This document shows positions 1 through 6,374 of a DNA stretch of 19,639 nt, in pieces. Source of the DNA: Lachnospiraceae bacterium UBA1778 (GTDB lineage Bacteria > Bacillota > Clostridia > Lachnospirales > Lachnospiraceae); the NCBI GenBank assembly GCA_002315255.1, contig DCGM01000011.1, positions 574 through 20,212 of the forward strand, given 5' to 3'. The position numbers and the translations under genes were made by a program. Each line of letters starts with the position of its first letter. The first letter of the stretch is position 1. The notes under the pieces are model-generated. The model had not been told where the DNA came from. It ran no database searches and saw only the letters and a program-made list of their open reading frames with translations.

Positions 1-54
1 CGTGAAGGCGGCCGTACGGTTGGTTCCGGCAGAGTTGTTTCTATCATTGAATAA
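1..54 (+). CDS. tuf: Elongation factor Tu, C-terminal end (partial)
   Basis: Only the last 17 codons and a TAA stop are inside the window; the gene begins upstream. The translated tail (REGGRTVGSG followed by RVVSIIE) is the conserved C-terminal strand of EF-Tu domain III, which carries aminoacyl-tRNA to the ribosome as a GTP complex. The REGGRTVGSG block is close to invariant in bacterial EF-Tu, so recognition is firm despite the short length. A strong intrinsic terminator follows 25 bases after the stop, so tuf ends its operon here and the next gene pair is transcribed separately. Confidence 0.93.
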   Translation, partial: REGGRTVGSGRVVSIIE

Positions 55-79
55 TCTTTGATTTAACAAAAACTCATAA

Positions 80-111
80 GGCTCCCGAGAGAAATCTCGG
101 GAGCCTTTTTT
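80..111 (+). terminator. Intrinsic terminator of the tuf operon
   Basis: A perfect 11-bp GC-rich stem (left arm 80-90, right arm 95-105) closes a GAAA tetraloop at 91-94 and is followed by six T residues. This is a textbook Rho-independent terminator. Confidence 0.95.
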
Positions 112-248
112 CGTCGCGGGTATGCACCGTAATGTGGAGCCGGTTTATAGAATAAAACATGATGATAAAGATCTTTGGCAAGAGTGAAATGAACGAAGGA
201 TTCGCCTGATATTAGCAGATAGGATCGCAGAAGATAGCAGCATCTGAC

Positions 249-279
249 TTGACACCCCCCCCTTTTTTTTATAGATAAT
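249..279 (+). promoter_or_regulatory. Promoter with C8T8 homopolymer spacer, upstream of the duplicated membrane-protein pair
   Basis: A perfect -35 hexamer TTGACA lies at 249-254. The -10 is either TAGATA at 272-277 (17-bp spacer, weaker match) or GATAAT at 274-279 (19-bp spacer, better match). The spacer contains eight C (255-262) then eight T (263-270), two slippage-prone tracts whose length sets the -35/-10 distance. It sits about 70 bases before the start codon at 347 and after the tuf terminator. The rest of the 55-346 gap, apart from the terminator, shows nothing I can identify. Confidence 0.6.
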
Positions 280-346
280 ATAAAGATAAAGTTGCAACCT
301 ATTGCACCAAATTGATTTTCCAGAGATGAAAGAAGGGAGGAAACAG

Positions 347-883
347 ATGATGAAGAAAAAACTTTGGATCATCATCGCGGCTGTTGTCTTGGCTGCAAGC
401 GCAGCGATTGCCATTTTTTTGATTTTCTTTAATCCGAACCAGTCTTTAGGAACGGACAAATACGGGAGCGAATACCAGTGGGACTGGTATGAGAAAACAT
501 ACGGCGTTTCTACGGAGGGCATGCCGGTGACGAATCTCTATTGCGAATTCAATGGGAATTATTACCGGCTGATGCTGATGGAAGACCGGGTACGGTTTGG
601 TCTTCTGACGCAGGAATATGTCGACGAGATGACGAATACGAAGGTTCTTCCCATGACCTGGTGTAGACATGAACTTTTTCGAAAGGACCTCGGGCTATAT
701 ATCGGAAAAACGACAGCAGCGAAGGGTTGCCTTCCCGGTGGGCTGAAGGTTTATCACTATGCGGCCTTTCCGAATTCTGATGAGATCCTCATTGTAAAAC
801 TGGGCGACAGCTTTGGCTATGCTTTTTATATTCTGGACCCGACAGGAAAGACGATGAACGGGACCGTCCGCTATCTTTATTGA
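347..883 (+). CDS. Membrane-anchored protein of unknown function, copy 1 of a tandem pair
   Basis: I do not recognise the family. The 178-residue product starts with a short basic stretch (MMKKK) and one hydrophobic segment at about residues 6-27, then a soluble domain of about 150 residues, so it is probably anchored in the membrane and faces outside; no lipobox cysteine follows the segment. The ATG at 347 is chosen because GGGAGG lies 6 bases upstream; the frame is open back to 302 without a better site. Blocks shared with the next gene are GT-D/E-KYGSEY, YCE, DRV, GLLTQEYV, GLKVYHYA, FP-SDEI and FGY-FYILD. Composition is more AT-rich than the housekeeping genes downstream. It is separated from copy 2 by 32 bases and shares its promoter and terminator. 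Confidence 0.8.
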   Translation: MMKKKLWIIIAAVVLAASAAIAIFLIFFNPNQSLGTDKYGSEYQWDWYEKTYGVSTEGMPVTNLYCEFNGNYYRLMLMEDRVRFGLLTQEYVDEMTNTKVLPMTWCRHELFRKDLGLYIGKTTAAKGCLPGGLKVYHYAAFPNSDEILIVKLGDSFGYAFYILDPTGKTMNGTVRYLY

Positions 884-915
884 CACGCCAGAAAAGCATC
901 ATTTTGGAGGAAAAG

Positions 916-1446
916 ATGAAGAAAAAGATCATCCTTATAGGCAGTATTGTGATTGTATTCACCGGACTTTTCCTTTTGTGGTATTTCGGGTTTAATCCGA
1001 AGTGCCCGATAGGAACGGAAAAATACGGGTCAGAATATGTTTCTTATCTTACGGAAAAGTTTACAGGATATCACGAAGAAAAGGCTTTTTCAAATGTTTA
1101 CTGTGAAATCAATCAAAAACGGTACCGCTCAATCCAATTAGCGGACCGGGTCTCATACGGACTTCTTACGCAGGAATATGTTTCTGAAATGAGAAAGAAC
1201 AAATCCGCTGGCACCGACGTATACCGGCATGAATTCGTGAAAAGCGATATCGGAAGTTTGATCGGAGAAACGGCGGCTGCGTATCCGTTCCTTCCGAAAG
1301 GATTGAAAGTGTACCATTATGCACCGTTCCCGGACTCGGATGAGATTGTAATCGTCGAGTTTGGCGATCATTTCGGATACAGCTTCTATATCTTAGATTC
1401 GCCGGATGATTATATTCCTGGAGGAACGATACCGCTGATGGATTAA
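916..1446 (+). CDS. Membrane-anchored protein of unknown function, copy 2 of a tandem pair
   Basis: This 176-residue protein is a paralogue of the preceding one with the same layout: basic start (MKKK), one membrane segment at about residues 5-24, then a soluble domain of matching length. About half the aligned residues agree by eye, densest in the GLLTQEYV block and in the C-terminal GLKVYHYAPFPDSDEI block. The ATG at 916 follows GGAGG with a spacing of 5; the open frame back to 880 lacks a comparable site. The last eight codons plus stop lie in a 33-bp tandem repeat that continues past the stop codon. A terminator follows at 1498. Function unknown; the extracytoplasmic placement is inferred from the N-terminal segment. 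Confidence 0.8.
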   Translation: MKKKIILIGSIVIVFTGLFLLWYFGFNPKCPIGTEKYGSEYVSYLTEKFTGYHEEKAFSNVYCEINQKRYRSIQLADRVSYGLLTQEYVSEMRKNKSAGTDVYRHEFVKSDIGSLIGETAAAYPFLPKGLKVYHYAPFPDSDEIVIVEFGDHFGYSFYILDSPDDYIPGGTIPLMD

Positions 1447-1490
1447 TAGACCGGAGGAACGATACCGCTGATGGATTAATAGACCGGAGG
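1420..1490 (+). repeat. 33-bp tandem repeat covering the 3' end of copy 2 and its downstream region
   Basis: The stretch starting GGAGGAACGATACCGCTGAT recurs exactly 33 bp later (1420 and 1453), and a third, partial copy (GGAGGAA) begins at 1486. Each full unit holds the final GGTIPLMD codons and a double stop (TAA TAG). The second unit is therefore untranslated 3' sequence, a simple duplication of the end of the gene. Confidence 0.9.
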
Positions 1491-1497
1491 AATATAC

Positions 1498-1538
1498 CCC
1501 CGGGGATTGATATCATATCAATCTCCGGGGCTTTTTTT
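1498..1538 (+). terminator. Intrinsic terminator after the duplicated pair
   Basis: The left arm 1498-1511 pairs with 1517-1530 (CCCCGG with CCGGGG, one G-T wobble, then GATTGAT with ATCAATC) around a 5-base loop, followed by C and seven T. The 14-bp stem and T-run make this a strong Rho-independent terminator that closes the 249-1538 transcription unit. Confidence 0.93.
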
Positions 1539-1539
1539 G

Positions 1540-1745
1540 TGAAGAATAATGAAAAGTTATCCACAATGAGACAAAAAAAGACCCTTGTCAAGGCAAAAAA
1601 AGGAATGGTTATTCACAAATTGTGGAGTAATTGTGTGATAATTGTGAAAAAAGTGTGTTTTATATGCAAAAAAATGCCCATGTGATTAATATTTTAATAA
1701 TCAAAAGAATATTTTGTCATTTCAAACTATCTATTTTTGAATCTT
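1540..1745. other. AT-rich intergenic region with DnaA-box-like cluster
   Basis: The gene-free stretch 1447-1879 holds this segment. TTATCCACA at 1557-1565 is a perfect consensus DnaA box, TTATTCACA at 1609-1617 fits TTWTNCACA, and TGTGAAAAA at 1643-1651 fits the same consensus on the minus strand. A near miss (TTGTGGAGTAA, 1620-1630) faces the second box, giving a dyad-like pair. Very AT-rich sequence follows to 1745. No gene is seen. It could bind DnaA, or be chance in AT-rich DNA. Confidence 0.4.
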
Positions 1746-1750
1746 TGTAG

Positions 1751-1756
1751 TATAAT
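1751..1756 (+). promoter_or_regulatory. -10 element upstream of the MATE fusion gene
   Basis: A perfect TATAAT hexamer at 1751-1756 sits about 125 bases before the first ATG of the transporter gene. I found no convincing -35 hexamer at 16-18 bases, so recognition may need an activator or the site may be weak. Confidence 0.4.
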
Positions 1757-1879
1757 CCGTGAAGTTGCGACATAAGGGGCAGATTTTCGGCTAAAAAGCA
1801 GCGAAAAAAGAGATGCGTCTCAAAGGCCCCCCCCGATTAATTTTTCGAGAATGCTAAATGAAAGGCAAACGATAACGGC
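1757..1879 (+). promoter_or_regulatory. Possible structured 5' leader of the MATE fusion mRNA, with a C8 tract
   Basis: Downstream of the -10, GGGGC (1776-1780) can pair with GCCCC in the C8 tract (1827-1834), enclosing two small hairpins (GCT/AGC around an A-rich loop, and GAGA/TCTC around TGCG). This gives a three-way-junction-like fold. Leaders of MATE genes are known riboswitch sites (the guanidine-IV class was found upstream of mepA), but I cannot match this sequence to any known class. No T-rich terminator follows. Confidence 0.25.
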
Positions 1880-3805
1880 ATGAAGAAGCAGACCGATAAT
1901 CCTATATCCGTTCCCATGAGCGATGCGAAGAAAAGCCTTCCGGCTGTCCGCACCGTGAAAAGCACAGGGGAAACGATGGACTTAACGACTGGTGTCATCT
2001 GGAAGAAGTTCCTTCAGTTTTTCTTCCCGATCATGATCGGCCTATTTGTGCAGCAGCTTTATAATACCGCCGACGCGATCATCGTCGGAAAGTATGTCGG
2101 GACGGATGCGCTTGCGGCAGTCGGCGGAAGTGCTTGCCAGGTGATCAATGTGCTGCTCGGGTTCTTCTTGGGAATCGGAAGCGGCGCGACAGTCGTTGTT
2201 TCGCAGCGGTTCGGCGCGGGAAATGATGAAAGTTTACGAAAAACGGTCCACACGATTGTTACGTTTTTTTCATTGACCGGAATCGTACTGTGCCTGTTCG
2301 GGATTCTTATGGCGCGGACGTTACTGGTCTTCGCGAAGAATCCGGATAGCATTATGGACGCATCGGTCGCTTATCTCCGGATCTATTTCATCGGCATCAT
2401 CCCGGCCATCCTCTTTAATGTCGGCTCCGGCATTCTGCGCGCGGTCGGAGACAGCAAACGTCCGCTTTATTATCTGGCGGGCTGCTGTGTATTAAATATT
2501 CTTTTAGATATTCTTTTCGTCGCCGTTTTCCGGTGGGGAATCGAAGGCGCCGCTTGGGCGACAGTCCTTTCAGAGGCTGTCAGCGGAGTACTGATCATTT
2601 CCACGATGATGCTGACGAAAGAAAACTATCGCCTCAATTTAAAACAGCTCGGTATCGACGGCCCGTCGCTCCGCGACATCCTGCGGATCGGTATTCCGTC
2701 CGGCATCCAGTCTTCGATGTATAATGTTTCGAATTTTATCGTCCAGTTCGCTGTAAACGAGCTCGGCGTCGCAGTCGTCGCTGCCTGGTCCGCGGTCGGT
2801 AAATTCGATGGTGTTTTCTGGGTTATGAGTAGCGCTTTTGGCGCTGCGCTCTGCGCGATGGTCGGCCAATGCTTCGGCGCCGGCCGTTTCCGCCGTATGA
2901 ATGATACCGTAAAAACCGTGACGAAAATCTCCTGCGTTGCGACAATCATTCTTTGCACATTGCTGCTCGCTTTCGGGCGCGAAGGGATGTCGATCATTTC
3001 GGACGATCAGGCGGTTATCGACTATTCTTATGAGATGCTTTGGTATTTCGTGCCCTATTATCTCTGCGCGATGATTAACGAGATCCTTTTAAGCTCGCTC
3101 CGCGGGAAAGGCGATTCGATCATTCCGACGATCATCTGCATGATCAGCGTCTGCGCTATTCGATTTGTATGGGTCTATTTTGTGTTCCCGAGCTGGCATA
3201 CCGTGATGGGAATCAGCTACTGCTATCCGGTCACCTGGGTGCTGTCAATGATCGGCCTCGTAGTCTACTATTTCGTGAGAGGCAGAAAGGGGAGGATTAC
3301 GAAAACTCCGCCGATCGGAAAGAAGATCCTCGTGCTTGGCTGTTCCGGAAGCGGAAAGAGCACGTTCGCGCGCGAACTCCAGAAGGTCCGGAAGCTTCCG
3401 CTATTCCACCTCGATAATCTTTGGTGGAAACCGGACCGGACGCACATTACGCGAGACGAGTTTGACGCGAAGCTTTCCGGGATTCTTTCGAAAGATAAAT
3501 GGATCATCGACGGCGATTACAGCCGGACGTACGAGCCGCGGATTCAGGCGTGCGACACCATAATCTTCTTAGATTACAGCGAAGATGTCTGCATGCGCGG
3601 AATCGAAGAGCGCGTCGGGAAGAAGCGGAGTGATATTCCCTGGGTCGAAGAAACGCTCGATCCGGAGCTCATAGAGATGGTGCAGAATTATCAGACCGAA
3701 CAGCGCCCGCGGCTGTATGAGCTTTTCAATCAGTATCCCGAGAAGCAGGTGCTTATTTTCGAGTCCCGAGCCGCGGCAACCGAATGGCTGGAAAGACAGG
3801 TATAA
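1880..3805 (+). CDS. MATE-family efflux transporter fused to a FlaR-type P-loop nucleotide kinase
   Basis: Residues about 34-470 form a complete MATE transporter, an Na+- or H+-driven exporter of toxic compounds with 12 expected membrane segments; the opening MDLTTG-xIWKKFLQFFFPI is typical of MATE N-termini. Residues 481-641 form a cytosolic P-loop kinase like the DNA topology modulation protein FlaR / adenylate-kinase-like family: Walker A GCSGSGKST at 487-495, FHLDNLWWKP at 509-518, WIIDGDY at 541-547, and FLDY before the lid-like arginine/lysine region. A normal MATE ends near residue 460, so this is a true extra domain with no stop between. Start: ATG 1880 is the first after a stop and the early codons look native, but ATG 1976 has AGGGG 5 bases upstream and matches the family start, so translation may begin there. 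At the junction AGGGGAGG lies just before an in-frame ACG. Confidence 0.88.
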   Translation: MKKQTDNPISVPMSDAKKSLPAVRTVKSTGETMDLTTGVIWKKFLQFFFPIMIGLFVQQLYNTADAIIVGKYVGTDALAAVGGSACQVINVLLGFFLGIGSGATVVVSQRFGAGNDESLRKTVHTIVTFFSLTGIVLCLFGILMARTLLVFAKNPDSIMDASVAYLRIYFIGIIPAILFNVGSGILRAVGDSKRPLYYLAGCCVLNILLDILFVAVFRWGIEGAAWATVLSEAVSGVLIISTMMLTKENYRLNLKQLGIDGPSLRDILRIGIPSGIQSSMYNVSNFIVQFAVNELGVAVVAAWSAVGKFDGVFWVMSSAFGAALCAMVGQCFGAGRFRRMNDTVKTVTKISCVATIILCTLLLAFGREGMSIISDDQAVIDYSYEMLWYFVPYYLCAMINEILLSSLRGKGDSIIPTIICMISVCAIRFVWVYFVFPSWHTVMGISYCYPVTWVLSMIGLVVYYFVRGRKGRITKTPPIGKKILVLGCSGSGKSTFARELQKVRKLPLFHLDNLWWKPDRTHITRDEFDAKLSGILSKDKWIIDGDYSRTYEPRIQACDTIIFLDYSEDVCMRGIEERVGKKRSDIPWVEETLDPELIEMVQNYQTEQRPRLYELFNQYPEKQVLIFESRAAATEWLERQV

Positions 3806-3821
3806 AGGAGTATTATTTTGC

Positions 3822-3842
3822 GTGCCGCCCACCGGGCGGCAC
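3822..3842 (+). terminator. GC-rich hairpin after the MATE fusion gene
   Basis: A perfect 9-bp stem (3822-3830 with 3834-3842) closes a 3-base loop 16 bases after the stop codon. Only GATTTTC follows, so the T-tract is poor and termination is uncertain. It does separate this gene from the promoter at 3853. Confidence 0.5.
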
Positions 3843-3852
3843 GATTTTCATC

Positions 3853-3881
3853 TTGCGGACAGGGGGATAATTTGGTATAAT
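3853..3881 (+). promoter_or_regulatory. Sigma-A-type promoter of the five-gene envelope operon
   Basis: TTGCGG at 3853-3858 and a perfect TATAAT at 3876-3881 are 17 bases apart. The expected transcript start is near 3888, about 28 bases before the first start codon. No further promoter or terminator is obvious until after murI, so it probably serves 3916-9317. Confidence 0.7.
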
Positions 3882-3915
3882 CGAAACCAAATTGGGATAG
3901 TGTGAGGTCAGAAGA

Positions 3916-4971
3916 ATGCTTCATATTAACGAAAACATTGCGAAGACAGAACGTGTCTTCCCGATGCAGGGGAGAATGGGATTTCTGCGCTATGATATGA
4001 ATGAGAACCCGGAAGGCTTGCCGAAGGAATTTGTCGACAGCGTTCTTTCTGAAATCACGCCTGAGTTCCTCGCGGTTTATCCGGAGCCGGACCGTTTCCT
4101 CCGTAAATATGCGGATTTTGTCGGCGTCGGGTTTGAGAATGTGACCGCGGTGAACGGGACGGACATGGGCATCCGTTATCTTCTGGAAACATTCGGGCAG
4201 CCGGGGAAAGAAGTCGTGACGGTCACGCCTTCGTTCGAAATGTACCGGATCAACTGCTCCTTGCTCGGGCTTAAACATGTGCCGGTGCCGTATAACGACG
4301 ACCTGACGATTGATATCGAAAAGGTAGTGGACGCGATCACGGATGACACCTGCGCAGTTGTCCTCTTAAATCCGAACAACCCGGTCGGCAATGTTTACAC
4401 CGAAGAGGAAGCTGCCCGCGTGATCGCGCGAGCGAAGGAAAAAGGCGCGGTAGTCATTGTCGACGAGGCGTATCACTATTTCTATCCGAATACGTTTTTG
4501 AATCATATTAAGACGGATGACAATGTAGTCGTCCTCCGCACCTTCTCGAAGGCATTCTCGCTCGCGGGACTCCGGCTCGGCGTGGTGATCGCGGACCCGT
4601 CGATCATACATTTCGTGAAGAACGGGAAGCTGACCTTCGATGTCAACTCTGTCGCGCTTCTTTTCGGCGAACGGATTTTAGAGCATCCGGAAATTCTCGA
4701 AGCGATGGTGAAGCAGGAGAATGAAGGGAAAGCGTGGCTCTTACAGGAACTTTCGCCGCGCGGCTATGAGTGCCGTGACTGCCGTGGCAATTTTGTGTTT
4801 ATTAAGACGAAAAACGATGCGCACCTCGTAGCGGAACGGCTTGAGAAAGAGGAGAAAGTCCTCGTTCATCCGTATGGAAATCCGCTTCTTCGCGCATTTA
4901 TCCGCGTTTCTGTCGGATCCGAGAAGGCGATGCGCCGCTTCCTCGAGGCCTTCCTACGGGCGGACCGGTAA
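3916..4971 (+). CDS. HisC-like class I/II PLP-dependent aminotransferase
   Basis: A 351-residue fold-type I PLP enzyme closest in pattern to histidinol-phosphate aminotransferase and threonine-phosphate decarboxylase (CobD). Visible motifs: substrate-loop DMNENPEG (27-34), NGTD (80-83), LNPNNPVG (151-158), VDEAYHYFY (182-190) with the PLP-contacting Asp183 and Tyr186, TFSKAFSLAGLRLG (209-222) with Schiff-base Lys212, and the carboxylate-binding arginine in FIRVSVGS (Arg330). All catalytic residues are present. GAGG lies 9 bases before the ATG, a moderate site. No other his gene is nearby; the next gene is a cytidylyltransferase fusion 24 bases on. The enzyme may therefore make or modify an amino-phosphate later activated with CTP rather than serve histidine synthesis. 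That role is inference; the family call is firm. Confidence 0.85.
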   Translation: MLHINENIAKTERVFPMQGRMGFLRYDMNENPEGLPKEFVDSVLSEITPEFLAVYPEPDRFLRKYADFVGVGFENVTAVNGTDMGIRYLLETFGQPGKEVVTVTPSFEMYRINCSLLGLKHVPVPYNDDLTIDIEKVVDAITDDTCAVVLLNPNNPVGNVYTEEEAARVIARAKEKGAVVIVDEAYHYFYPNTFLNHIKTDDNVVVLRTFSKAFSLAGLRLGVVIADPSIIHFVKNGKLTFDVNSVALLFGERILEHPEILEAMVKQENEGKAWLLQELSPRGYECRDCRGNFVFIKTKNDAHLVAERLEKEEKVLVHPYGNPLLRAFIRVSVGSEKAMRRFLEAFLRADR

Positions 4972-4995
4972 CGAGTGACACTACAGGAGACTGAA

Positions 4996-6369
4996 ATGAA
5001 AAAAGTCATTACCTACGGAACTTTTGATCTTTTGCATTACGGGCACATCCGCCTTTTAGAGCGGGCGAAGGCGCTCGGCGACTATCTCATTGTCGGCGTG
5101 ACGAGCGATGAGTTTGATAAGGCGCGCGGGAAGATCAATGTCCGTGAATCCGTTTATGAGCGGATGGAAAATGTGCGGAAAACCGGACTGGCGGACGAAA
5201 TCATCATTGAGTCCTACGAGGGGCAGAAGATCGATGATATTAAAAAGTACGATGTCGACACGTTCGTGCTCGGATCGGACTGGGCCGGAAAATTCGACTA
5301 TCTGAAGGAATATTGCGAGGTCGTTTATCTCGACCGGACCGAGGGCATTTCCAGCACGGACCTTCGTGACCATACGTCTTTAAAACTCGGCCTGATCGGA
5401 AAGTCCTCGAATGTCGATAAAGTCAAGCATGAAGCGGTTTATGTGGACGGGCTGGAGGCGCTCCGGCCGGTTTCGGGAAATGATGCCGGCGAAGTAGACT
5501 CGCTTCTTTCCGAATGCGACGCGGTCTACGTTTACAGCGTGCCCGGAAAGCATTATGAACTTGTGAAAAAAGCATTGAATGCGGGGAAGCATGTCCTCGT
5601 GGAGTCGCCGGTTGCGGAGACGCGCGAAGAGTGCCGGGAGCTGTTCGCATTGGCGAAAGAGAAGAATCTTACGCTGATGGAAGGCTTGAAAACCGCCTAT
5701 TCGACGGCGTTCCAGCGGCTTCTTCTGCTTCTGAAGGGCGGAAAAATCGGGCGGATCGTGTCGGTCGATGCAGTCTGCACGAGCCAGAAACCCGCGGCGG
5801 ACGAAGAAATGCGGTGGGGAAGTATTGCGGACTGGGGCCCGACGGCGCTCCTGCCGGTCTTCTCAATTCTCGGAACAGATTGCCGTGAGAAGCGGATCGT
5901 CACCTGGACGGAAGACGCCGGATCAGATAAAACGGCAGCTGAAGGCGATAAAGCCGGCCAGGCGAAGCCGGCAGCTGAGGACGAAAAACATGGACAGGCG
6001 AAGCCGGTATTTGACCGCTATACGAAGGTCGATTTCCGCTTTGACCGGGCGGTCGCATCGGTCCAGGTCGGAAAAGGAATGAAATCGGAGGGCGAGCTCG
6101 TCATCTCCGGAACGGAAGGCTATGCCTATGTGCCGGCCCCGTGGTGGAAGACGGACTTTTTCGAGATCCGATACGAAAATACAGACGAAAACCAGCGGTA
6201 TTTCTACCAGCTGGAGGGCGAAGGAATCCGCTATGAGCTGGTCGCGTTTTTACAGGCGGTCGGCGGAAAGGCGTCCGCGGTCGAAATCCCCGAAAACGTT
6301 TCGGAAGCGATTGCGGGAATTATGGAAGATTACGCCGAAGGCCGCGATGTGACGAAACTCGCGGACTGA
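4996..6369 (+). CDS. TagD-type cytidylyltransferase fused to a degenerate Gfo/Idh/MocA oxidoreductase
   Basis: Residues 1-126 are a glycerol-3-phosphate cytidylyltransferase-like domain: YGTFDLLHYGH with the HxGH nucleotide site (His14, His17), and RTEGISST at 114-121, the CTP-binding signature of TagD-type enzymes. They would join CTP to an alcohol phosphate and release pyrophosphate. Residues about 129-457 follow the Gfo/Idh/MocA plan, but LGLIGKSSN replaces the GxGxxG NAD site and ESP (203-205) replaces the catalytic EKP lysine motif, so oxidoreductase activity is doubtful. Residues 314-337 are a duplicated 12-residue Ala/Lys/Glu-rich unit. The ATG at 4996 follows AGGAG with good spacing; the open frame back to 4975 lacks one. 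The fusion may be a cytidylyltransferase with a sugar- or ligand-binding pseudo-enzyme. Substrate unknown. Confidence 0.8.
   Translation: MKKVITYGTFDLLHYGHIRLLERAKALGDYLIVGVTSDEFDKARGKINVRESVYERMENVRKTGLADEIIIESYEGQKIDDIKKYDVDTFVLGSDWAGKFDYLKEYCEVVYLDRTEGISSTDLRDHTSLKLGLIGKSSNVDKVKHEAVYVDGLEALRPVSGNDAGEVDSLLSECDAVYVYSVPGKHYELVKKALNAGKHVLVESPVAETREECRELFALAKEKNLTLMEGLKTAYSTAFQRLLLLLKGGKIGRIVSVDAVCTSQKPAADEEMRWGSIADWGPTALLPVFSILGTDCREKRIVTWTEDAGSDKTAAEGDKAGQAKPAAEDEKHGQAKPVFDRYTKVDFRFDRAVASVQVGKGMKSEGELVISGTEGYAYVPAPWWKTDFFEIRYENTDENQRYFYQLEGEGIRYELVAFLQAVGGKASAVEIPENVSEAIAGIMEDYAEGRDVTKLAD
5935..6006 (+). repeat. 36-bp in-frame repeat, two copies, inside the cytidylyltransferase fusion
   Basis: Residues 314-325 (AAEGDKAGQAKP) and 326-337 (AAEDEKHGQAKP) are adjacent 12-residue copies, with GGCAGCTGA and CAGGCGAAGCCG recurring 36 bp apart in the DNA. 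The segment sits in a charged loop of the Gfo/Idh/MocA-like part. Confidence 0.8.
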
Positions 6370-6374
6370 ACATT

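Noticed and set aside
1420..1490. CRISPR-like repeats near 1420-1490
   Set aside because: The units are directly adjacent without spacers and contain the end of a gene, so this is a simple tandem duplication.
1557..1745. Calling the DnaA-box cluster the chromosomal origin
   Set aside because: No dnaA, dnaN, rpmH or gidA/mnmG neighbour is present and only one box is a perfect consensus match, so the evidence is not enough.
3916..4971. Naming the HisC-like enzyme hisC
   Set aside because: All family residues are present, but no other histidine gene is adjacent and the partner gene is a cytidylyltransferase, so the substrate cannot be fixed from sequence.
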